The notes under the pieces are model-generated. The model worked only from the letters and a program-made list of their open reading frames with translations. It had not been told where the DNA came from and searched no databases. From Arenicellales bacterium (GTDB taxonomy: Bacteria > Pseudomonadota > Gammaproteobacteria > BMS3Bbin11), in NCBI GenBank assembly GCA_029287965.1, contig JARFQC010000259.1, positions 1 through 12,038 on the forward strand: 12,038 bases of DNA, in the 5' to 3' direction. The position numbers were made by a program, and so were the translations under genes. Of this stretch, positions 7,156-12,038 are shown one piece after another. Each line of letters opens with the position of its first letter. Within the stretch, counting starts at the first letter, position 1.

Positions 7156-8103
7156 TCAGGCTTGCGGGTCTGCTTCGTCGGTGTCTTCTGTCCCGGCTGC
7201 GAGATCGGGGATGGGATAGGGCAATTTTTGCAAAGTCAGTAGTGGCCCCTCCTGGCTGCCCAGCCGCAGGGATTCTCCGCTGGCAACGGCTTTCGTCTGG
7301 AGGACGGCCAGCAGAGCAGTTCCTCCATCGGCAACTACGCTGACGATAGTACCTGCCGCCTTATCCGGCTGTGCCGCACTGTACACCGGGTCTCCCGCCG
7401 ACACGTCACCACCTTCCTCGATGGTGGCATAGAACATACGCTGCTTGATTTTGCCCAGGTAATGGACGCGGGCAACTACTTCCTGGCCAGGGTAGCAGCC
7501 TTTCTTGAAATTGACTGCCCCGATCAGATCCAGGTTGACCATTTGCGGGACGAAGGCTTCCTGGGTAGCAGACGTCACCGTGGGTATGCCCGCAAGGATG
7601 TCCTGCCTGATCCAGCTGTCTGAATCCGATGCAGCATCTTTGCTGCTGCCTGTTTCGTCGATAACCAGCCAGCGCTGTGCGTCTATGGCCAGCAGGCAGT
7701 CATTGCCATGGCAGCTTGCTTCGCCTGGTTCTGGTACAGGGCTGTGCGCATCTTTCCATTCATCAGGTAGAGCATGCAAGACACCTCGCAGGCCTGCATC
7801 GCCGCGCACTATGCTGACGTCATCGCGCATAACGAACATGCTCAGGCGGGGCTGGAATTTCTCCATCACAGAGTTGTCCATAATCAGCAGGTAGTCATTT
7901 TCGCCGCGTTTCAGGGCAATCATGAAAGCCAGCAGTCTGCCTTTAGGCGTACAGTATCCCGTGTACTGCCAGTGCAATACAGGCAGTGATTCGAGGTCAT
8001 TGGTGAACTGTGCGTGGAGAAATTTTGTGGCATCGTTACCCGATACGACCAGGTAAGCCAGATGATCCAGATTAATTATCCGGGGTGAGGATTCGTCACT
8101 CAT
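7156..8103 (-). CDS. ygfZ: YgfZ-type folate-binding protein, Fe-S enzyme maintenance
   Basis: This is a member of the YgfZ/GcvT-like family. In E. coli YgfZ binds tetrahydrofolate and is needed for full activity of several Fe-S enzymes, including MiaB and, to a degree, succinate dehydrogenase. The 315-residue product (E. coli 326) has the N-terminal folate-binding-fold opening (LDHLAYLVVSGNDATKFLHAQFTND, shown here in part: DATKFLHAQFTND, residues 24-36), the YCTPKGRLLA segment (50-59), and the family signature KGCYPGQE at 201-208 with the key Cys203. The acidic tail (GTEDTDEADPQA) is not a family feature. The ATG is at 8101-8103 on the minus strand; no good Shine-Dalgarno precedes it. It is transcribed away from sdhC, which suggests a functional link to complex II and its Fe-S subunit. 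Confidence 0.93.
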   Translation of the reverse strand: MSDESSPRIINLDHLAYLVVSGNDATKFLHAQFTNDLESLPVLHWQYTGYCTPKGRLLAFMIALKRGENDYLLIMDNSVMEKFQPRLSMFVMRDDVSIVRGDAGLRGVLHALPDEWKDAHSPVPEPGEASCHGNDCLLAIDAQRWLVIDETGSSKDAASDSDSWIRQDILAGIPTVTSATQEAFVPQMVNLDLIGAVNFKKGCYPGQEVVARVHYLGKIKQRMFYATIEEGGDVSAGDPVYSAAQPDKAAGTIVSVVADGGTALLAVLQTKAVASGESLRLGSQEGPLLTLQKLPYPIPDLAAGTEDTDEADPQA

Positions 8104-8150
8104 ACAATTGTTGTCCGATGTGTTGTCAGTCGGGGAAATCAGGTGCTACG

Positions 8151-8178
8151 ATGGAAAACAGTACGTGGATACTATAAT
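8151..8178 (+). promoter_or_regulatory. Probable promoter of the sdh operon
   Basis: A perfect TATAAT at 8173-8178 with, 16 bases upstream, only a weak -35 (ATGGAA, 8151-8156, 3 of 6). A start near 8185 would give a leader of about 67 bases before the sdhC GTG. A weak -35 with a perfect -10 would fit a promoter that depends on an activator, but no known operator is recognisable. On the opposite strand the same bases give TATAGT (8176-8171), a possible overlapping -10 for ygfZ, without a good -35. Confidence 0.5.
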
Positions 8179-8197
8179 TGAATAATCAAGCGACATA

Positions 8198-8214
8198 CAC
8201 ATTGCGGCATTGTG
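8198..8214. promoter_or_regulatory. Imperfect 17-base dyad in the sdhC leader
   Basis: CACATTGC-G-GCATTGTG: two eight-base arms around a central G, symmetric at seven of eight positions. It lies just after the predicted sdhC start and upstream of the predicted ygfZ promoter bases, so it is placed to affect either gene. A smaller dyad, GTGA-TT-TCAC (8212-8221), overlaps its right arm. They match no consensus I can name with confidence. A regulator binding here is inference. Confidence 0.25.
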
Positions 8215-8251
8215 ATTTCACGTCTGCATTGCCTAACCGGGAACGGGCTTC

Positions 8252-8632
8252 GTGACGCCAGACCGCAAATCACCCGTATACCTTAATTTACTGCAAATCC
8301 GCCTGCCGGTCGGCGGCGTACTGTCCATCCTGCACCGGGTCAGCGGTGTACTGCTGACCCTGTCCATACCCTTCATGATCTGGTTAATGCAGCACATGAA
8401 TTCCGGTCCGGACGGTTATGCATACGTCATCGGCCTGATGAATCATGGCGCGTTCAAATTACTGGTCTTCCTGCTGGCCTGGCTGATGATCCAGCATTCC
8501 CTGAGCGGGATACGTCATCTGCTGCTGGATATGGGGGTCGGTTATGAACTGGCCCGGGCACGCAGCAGCGCCTGGCTGGCTTTCGCGCTCAGCATTCTTC
8601 TTGCCGCGGTTCTGGCGGTGGTGCTGTGGTGA
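8252..8632 (+). CDS. sdhC: Succinate dehydrogenase cytochrome b556 subunit
   Basis: SdhC is one of two membrane anchors of complex II; with SdhD it binds haem b and ubiquinone and passes electrons from the Fe-S subunit to quinone. The 126-residue product (E. coli 129) has three hydrophobic segments (about 33-47, 68-82, 107-125). It contains the quinone-site motif SILHRVSG at 25-32, with Ser25 and Arg29 matching E. coli Ser27 and Arg31. The second helix ends in QHSLSGIRHLLLD with His82 as the expected haem ligand (E. coli His84). The start is a GTG with only weak ribosome-site similarity upstream; no better in-frame start fits the family N-terminus. The stop overlaps the sdhD start. Confidence 0.94.
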   Translation: MTPDRKSPVYLNLLQIRLPVGGVLSILHRVSGVLLTLSIPFMIWLMQHMNSGPDGYAYVIGLMNHGAFKLLVFLLAWLMIQHSLSGIRHLLLDMGVGYELARARSSAWLAFALSILLAAVLAVVLW

Positions 8633-8979
8633 GACGAACTGAAAGAGGTAGCCGTTCCGGCGGCGGGCTGGGAGAATGGATCATTCAGCGCGTCAGCGCC
8701 GTCTACGTTTTGCTGTTTACTGTATGGCTGGGTGTCAGCCTGTCTGTCAGTCCTGTCCATAGCCATGCCGACTGGGTGAGTTTTTCATCCGGTTATTTTT
8801 TTCGCGCGGCGGCAATACTGTTTATCGTCAGCCTGTTGATACATGCCTGGACCGGCTTGAAAAGCGTGTTTCTCGATTATGTGCATAACTGGCGACTGCG
8901 CTTCGTGCTGCTGATGACACTGGCACTGTTGTTTACCGGTATGCTTGCATGGGCCCTTATCGTTATAGGTGGAGTGTGA
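8629..8979 (+). CDS. sdhD: Succinate dehydrogenase membrane anchor subunit
   Basis: SdhD is the second membrane anchor of complex II. The 116-residue product (E. coli 115) has three membrane helices (about 24-42, 58-76, 90-114). The second helix carries SLLIHAWTGLKSVFLDYV, with His72 close to the haem-contacting position of E. coli His71, and Asp83-Tyr84 equivalent to the quinone-site Asp82-Tyr83. The N-terminal part has the expected LGEWIIQRVSAVYVLL block. I chose GTG 8629 because it makes a four-base GTGA overlap with the sdhC stop, the same arrangement as sdhD/sdhA; GTG 8626 is the next possibility and would add one residue. The weak primary sequence similarity normal for SdhD is offset by its place between sdhC and sdhA. 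Confidence 0.92.
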   Translation: MRRTERGSRSGGGLGEWIIQRVSAVYVLLFTVWLGVSLSVSPVHSHADWVSFSSGYFFRAAAILFIVSLLIHAWTGLKSVFLDYVHNWRLRFVLLMTLALLFTGMLAWALIVIGGV

Positions 8980-10748
8980 GTGAGTCTATAGAGAAAAGAC
9001 GGTTCGACTGCCTGGTGATCGGCGCCGGCGGAGCAGGGCTGAGAGCGGCCCTGCAGCTGGCCAGTGCTGACCTGCATGTTGCCGTGGTATCGAAAGTCTT
9101 CCCGACCCGTTCTCACACGGTCGCTGCGCAGGGTGGCATGAACGCCGCACTGGGCAATGTTGTGCCGGACAACTGGCACTGGCACATGTACGACACGGTA
9201 AAAGGCAGCGACTTCCTGGGTGATCAGGACGCTATTGAATACATGTGCCGCGCCGCTTCGCGCCTGGTCATCGAGCTTGAGCATTACGGCGTTCCTTTTA
9301 CACGTCTGGACAACGGCAAGATCTACCAGCGCGCTTTCGGTGGCCAGAGCCAGAATTTCGGCGGCGACCAGGCATCCCGCACCTGCGCCGCGGCAGACCG
9401 CACCGGGCATGCCATCCTGCACGCCCTGTATCAGCAAAATCTTCACGCGCGAACACACTTCTTCGATGAGTACTTTGCTACCGACCTGCTGGTCAGCGAA
9501 GACGGTGTCACACAGGGAGCAATGGTGATTGATATCGCCAGTGGCGAACCGCTGATTATCGAGGCCAAGACAACCCTGCTGGCCACCGGCGGGTCTGCAC
9601 GAATCTACCGCAATAGCACCAATGCAATGATCAATACCGGTGACGGCATGGGCATGGTGCTGCGTGCCGGCATGCCGCTGCAGGATATGGAATTCGTCCA
9701 GTTTCATCCGACCGGCATCGCCGGTCTCGGGATGCTGATCTCTGAGGCGGTGCGTGGCGAGGGCGGTTACCTGGTCAACAGGGAAGGCGAGCGCTTCATG
9801 GAGCGCTATGCGCCGCATGCGAAGGACCTGGCAAGCCGGGACGTGGTCAGCAGGGCTATCGCCGTTGAAATACGCGAAGGCCGGGGCTGCGGCCCCAACA
9901 ATGACCATGTGCTGCTGCAGCTGCATCACCTTGACGCCGATGTTGTCAAACAGAGGCTGCCGGGCATACGGGAGATGTCCATGCGTTTTGCCGGCGTGGA
10001 TCCGGTCGATACAGCAATACCCGTATTCCCCACCGCACACTACACGATGGGCGGTATCCCGACGAACCGCCACGGGCAGGTTGTCGCACCGGAGCGCTAC
10101 GGGCCGGAAGAGCCCCAGCTGGGTCTGTATGCCATCGGTGAATGCGCCTGTGTCTCCGTGCACGGGGCCAACCGGCTCGGCGGCAACTCCCTGCTGGACA
10201 TCGTCGTGTTCGGTCGGGCAGCGGGCAACCATATCGTCGATTACCTGCAGGACCACCGTTTCCACACACCGCTCAGTGATGCCTCGGTGGATCGCGCCAT
10301 GCAGCATATTCAACGCTGGGACAGGAAAGGCGATGGAGAATCGGTTGATGATATGACCCAGGAGATGCGTCAGCTGATGGACCAGTATTGTGGCGTGTTC
10401 CGCACCCGGGAGGTGCTGGACGAGGGCGTGGAGAAACTGAAGGCACTGGCATCGCGACTCGATGATGTGCGTCTTGGCGATCACAGCAGGGTGTTCAACA
10501 CGGCCCGCTACGAGGCCTTTGAGCTGGAGAACCAGATGCAGGTCGCGCTCGCGACGATCATCTCGGCGGCAGCACGGCAGGAAAGTCGCGGCGCGCATTC
10601 CCGTCTCGATTACCCGGACCGGAATGACCTTGAGTGGATGAAGCATACGCTCTACTTCAACCGCAACGGGGGTGAGCTGGATTACAAGCCGGTCAGGACC
10701 AAGCCTTTGAGTGTAGACAGCTTTCCACCTGTCGAGCGGGTCTACTAG
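8976..10748 (+). CDS. sdhA: Succinate dehydrogenase flavoprotein subunit
   Basis: SdhA oxidises succinate to fumarate at the cytoplasmic face of the membrane and hands electrons to SdhB. The product has 590 residues (E. coli 588). The FAD-binding N-terminus has IGAGGAGLRAAL (15-26) and TRSHTVAAQGG, where His47 is the expected covalent FAD site. The capping and catalytic parts include FHPTGIAG (His244), FMERYAPHAKDLASRDVV (Arg288, the proton-shuttle arginine equivalent to E. coli Arg286), AHYTMGGIPT (His355) and HGANRLGGNSLLD (Arg400). These match E. coli His242, Arg286, His354 and Arg399. The start is GTG 8976, overlapping the sdhD stop as GTGA; an in-frame ATG at 8949 lies inside sdhD and would add nine residues unlike the family. 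SdhE, needed for efficient flavinylation, is encoded two genes downstream. Confidence 0.97.
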   Translation: MSESIEKRRFDCLVIGAGGAGLRAALQLASADLHVAVVSKVFPTRSHTVAAQGGMNAALGNVVPDNWHWHMYDTVKGSDFLGDQDAIEYMCRAASRLVIELEHYGVPFTRLDNGKIYQRAFGGQSQNFGGDQASRTCAAADRTGHAILHALYQQNLHARTHFFDEYFATDLLVSEDGVTQGAMVIDIASGEPLIIEAKTTLLATGGSARIYRNSTNAMINTGDGMGMVLRAGMPLQDMEFVQFHPTGIAGLGMLISEAVRGEGGYLVNREGERFMERYAPHAKDLASRDVVSRAIAVEIREGRGCGPNNDHVLLQLHHLDADVVKQRLPGIREMSMRFAGVDPVDTAIPVFPTAHYTMGGIPTNRHGQVVAPERYGPEEPQLGLYAIGECACVSVHGANRLGGNSLLDIVVFGRAAGNHIVDYLQDHRFHTPLSDASVDRAMQHIQRWDRKGDGESVDDMTQEMRQLMDQYCGVFRTREVLDEGVEKLKALASRLDDVRLGDHSRVFNTARYEAFELENQMQVALATIISAAARQESRGAHSRLDYPDRNDLEWMKHTLYFNRNGGELDYKPVRTKPLSVDSFPPVERVY

Positions 10749-10751
10749 GAG
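10747..10751 (+). promoter_or_regulatory. Shine-Dalgarno deciding the sdhB start
   Basis: AGGAG overlaps the sdhA TAG stop. It lies two bases before ATG 10754 and five before ATG 10757. The second spacing is normal and the first is too tight, so the second ATG of the ATGATG pair is the likelier start. Confidence 0.6.
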
Positions 10752-10756
10752 CAATG

Positions 10757-11461
10757 ATGATCAGGTTTTCCATTTATCGCTACGACCCGGATAAAGACGC
10801 TAAACCGCGCATGCAGGACTTCGAGCTCGACGAGGCACTGCTTGAGGGCAGGCAGATGCTGCTCGATGCCATGCTGTTGCTCAAGGCACAGGATGACACG
10901 CTTTCGTTCCGGCGATCCTGCAGGGAAGGCGTGTGCGGTTCCGATGCGATGAGCATCAATGGCCGCAACGGGCTCGCCTGCGTAACGCCGCTGTCAGATC
11001 TCAAGCAGCCGATCACGCTTCGACCCTTGCCCGGCATGCCGGTCGTGCGTGACCTGGTCGTTGATATGGAACCGTTCTACAAGCAGTACCGATCCATCAA
11101 GCCGTGGCTGATCAACGATGAGCCCGAGCCGGAAATCGAACGCCTGCAGTCGGACGAGGATCGCAGGAAGCTGGACGGGCTGTACGAGTGCATACTGTGC
11201 GGCTGCTGTTCGACCTCGTGCCCGTCATTCTGGTGGAATCCCGACAAGTATCTCGGCCCGGCTGCATTGCTGCAGTCCTACCGGTTCCTCGTCGATAGTC
11301 GTGACAAGGCGACGTCCGAGCGGCTTGACGATCTGGAAGATCCCTTCCGTCTGTTTCGCTGTCATTCGATCATGAACTGCGTGGAAGCCTGCCCCAAGGG
11401 GCTCAACCCGGCGCTCGCCATACACCATATTCGGGAAATGCTGCTGCGGCGCAGCAGCTGA
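10757..11461 (+). CDS. sdhB: Succinate dehydrogenase iron-sulfur subunit
   Basis: SdhB carries three Fe-S clusters that conduct electrons from SdhA to the quinone site. The product has 234 residues (E. coli 238). The N-terminal ferredoxin-like domain binds [2Fe-2S] with Cys55, Cys60, Asp63 and Cys75 (SCREGVCGSD and GLAC); the Asp in place of a fourth Cys is also found in E. coli at the same number. The C-terminal domain has ECILCGCCSTSCPSFWWNPD: Cys145, Cys148, Cys151 and later Cys212 fit the [4Fe-4S] cluster, and Cys155, Cys202 and Cys208 (FRCHSIMNCVEACPKG) fit the [3Fe-4S] cluster. ATG 10757 is chosen from the ribosome-site spacing, and it brings the cysteine numbers into line with E. coli. 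ATG 10754 is the alternative. Confidence 0.96.
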   Translation: MIRFSIYRYDPDKDAKPRMQDFELDEALLEGRQMLLDAMLLLKAQDDTLSFRRSCREGVCGSDAMSINGRNGLACVTPLSDLKQPITLRPLPGMPVVRDLVVDMEPFYKQYRSIKPWLINDEPEPEIERLQSDEDRRKLDGLYECILCGCCSTSCPSFWWNPDKYLGPAALLQSYRFLVDSRDKATSERLDDLEDPFRLFRCHSIMNCVEACPKGLNPALAIHHIREMLLRRSS

Positions 11462-11486
11462 TTCCTGGCATGCGGGTAGTATCCTC

Positions 11487-11762
11487 ATGCGGGCACCGGT
11501 ATGTGGGGCTGGACCGCTCTTGACCGACGACGAGTTCAACAGGTTGCGGTGGCAGTGTCGCCGGGGCATGCTGGAGCTGGATGTTTTGCTAAGCAGGTAT
11601 CTCGATCGGGCCTGGCCGATGGACCAGGGCAACAGGCAGGCATTCCGGCAGTTGCTGGAGTGCAGCGATCAGCAATTACAGGGATGGTTATGTGATGGAG
11701 CAGTACCCGACAAGGATGTCGCGGCGATCGTCAGGGCAATCCTCTCGACGGACAGTCATTGA
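11487..11762 (+). CDS. sdhE: FAD assembly factor SdhE (antitoxin CptB family)
   Basis: SdhE (YgfY) binds SdhA and promotes covalent attachment of FAD. The 91-residue product (E. coli 88) has the family signature CRRGMLELD, with the functional RGxxE motif as Arg26-Gly27-Glu30, and the second conserved block LLECSDQQLQGWL, which resembles the E. coli LLECDDPDLFNWL. It is an all-helical soluble domain. The N-terminus before RGxxE is about 12 residues longer than in E. coli and no Shine-Dalgarno precedes ATG 11487. An in-frame TTG at 11520 would give a more typical length, so the start is uncertain. Placement 25 bases after sdhB links it directly to the complex it matures. It has also been described as the antitoxin CptB, paired with YgfX (CptA), but that role is debated. 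Confidence 0.92.
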   Translation: MRAPVCGAGPLLTDDEFNRLRWQCRRGMLELDVLLSRYLDRAWPMDQGNRQAFRQLLECSDQQLQGWLCDGAVPDKDVAAIVRAILSTDSH

Positions 11763-12038
11763 ACTGAAGCGATCATACCGGCACATGCTGCTGATCGTTT
11801 GTGTTCACCTGGCGGCTGGCGGCGTAGTCGCCGGGATGGAACTGCCATCGGTCATTCTGCTGCTCACCGCGGCAGTGCTGCTCGGAAGTCTCGTTTCGGC
11901 TGTTGTGGCAGTTCACCGCGGCTACGGGTTTCTAAGCCTGGGTAAAGATGGTGCATTGTTCGTCCGCGACGGCGGGGAAACAGACTGGCGTCATGCCGTC
12001 ATACGCTCTGCATTCGTTTCGGGATGGTTGATTGTTCT
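11716..12038 (+). CDS. ygfX: YgfX-family membrane protein (partial, runs off window)
   Basis: An open frame reads to the window edge with no stop, giving 107 residues. It starts with a basic stretch (MSRRSSGQSSRR), then TVIELKRSYRHMLLIVCVHL, then two close membrane segments (about 24-41 and 45-66) with a short turn MELPSV, then a soluble part beginning HRGYGFLSLGKDGALFVRDG. This layout (an E/D-L-x-x-S-x-R motif, a two-helix hairpin, then a cytoplasmic domain) matches E. coli YgfX (CptA), which follows sdhE there too. YgfX has been reported as a toxin acting on FtsZ and MreB, though its physiological role is unsettled. The start is uncertain: ATG 11716 overlaps sdhE by 47 bases, while ATG 11695, with AGGG about 11 bases upstream, would overlap by 68. 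ATG 11785 would cut the conserved N-terminal motif. Confidence 0.75.
   Translation, partial: MSRRSSGQSSRRTVIELKRSYRHMLLIVCVHLAAGGVVAGMELPSVILLLTAAVLLGSLVSAVVAVHRGYGFLSLGKDGALFVRDGGETDWRHAVIRSAFVSGWLIV

Noticed and set aside
8178..8189. TTGA-ATAA-TCAA as an Fnr site for the sdh operon
   Set aside because: The Fnr consensus needs TTGAT-N4-ATCAA, that is six bases between TTGA and TCAA. Here there are four, so the half-sites are on the wrong spacing.
8211..8222. TGTGA-TT-TCACG as a Crp site
   Set aside because: Crp half-sites TGTGA and TCACA are separated by six bases; here the gap is two.
8877..10754. A 625-codon open frame on the - strand opposite sdhA, longer than sdhA itself
   Set aside because: Its codons are the exact register-aligned reverse complements of sdhA codons, so it stays open simply because sdhA avoids TTA, CTA and TCA, which are rare in GC-rich genes. 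The translation resembles no family I know, and sdhA carries all the expected motifs.
11501..11695. A 64-codon + strand frame inside sdhE
   Set aside because: It is a frame-shifted shadow of sdhE with no family resemblance; sdhE has the RGxxE and LLECxD motifs.
11487..12038. sdhE-ygfX as a newly found toxin-antitoxin system
   Set aside because: The pair is already described (CptB/CptA), its toxin role is disputed, and the position in an sdh operon points to complex II maturation for at least SdhE.

Overview
The window is an ordinary, densely packed stretch of housekeeping chromosome. It most likely comes from a free-living gammaproteobacterium with a moderately GC-rich genome. Three things suggest this: the gene order dnaE-accA-tilS-pyrG-kdsA-eno-ftsB, which is typical of that class; an sdhCDAB operon whose subunits resemble those of E. 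coli almost residue for residue at the cofactor sites; and the gammaproteobacterial accessory trio ygfZ, sdhE and ygfX. I see no mobile element, CRISPR array, tRNA, rRNA, phage gene or defence gene, and no non-coding stretch longer than about 150 bases. I did not find a new biological system.

Left part (1-7152, all on +): the 3' end of dnaE (DNA polymerase III alpha), a short spacer with a good sigma70-type promoter, then accA (fatty acid synthesis) and tilS (tRNA-Ile lysidine synthetase), which overlap by ATGA. A second promoter lies across the last codons of tilS and drives pyrG (CTP synthase), which overlaps kdsA (KDO-8-phosphate synthase) by ATGA. After a 94-base spacer come eno (enolase) and ftsB (divisome protein). 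The expected next gene, ispD, is absent. Instead ftsB meets ygfZ tail to tail.

Right part (7156-12038): ygfZ on the - strand is divergent from a + strand operon sdhC-sdhD-sdhA-sdhB-sdhE-ygfX. The 148-base divergent region holds a perfect TATAAT box and small dyads. The operon makes the four subunits of succinate dehydrogenase (complex II) and SdhE, the factor that promotes covalent FAD attachment to SdhA. It ends with a YgfX-family membrane protein cut off by the window edge. YgfZ is a folate-binding factor needed for normal activity of some Fe-S enzymes. The right part therefore reads as a complex II synthesis and maturation cluster.

Points worth a second look are: a possible CTP-sensing leader at pyrG; a KdsA of the metal-dependent (Cys) class at a locus where E. 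coli-type relatives carry the Asn class; consecutive GTGA start/stop overlaps in sdhCDA; and the large sdhE/ygfX overlap.
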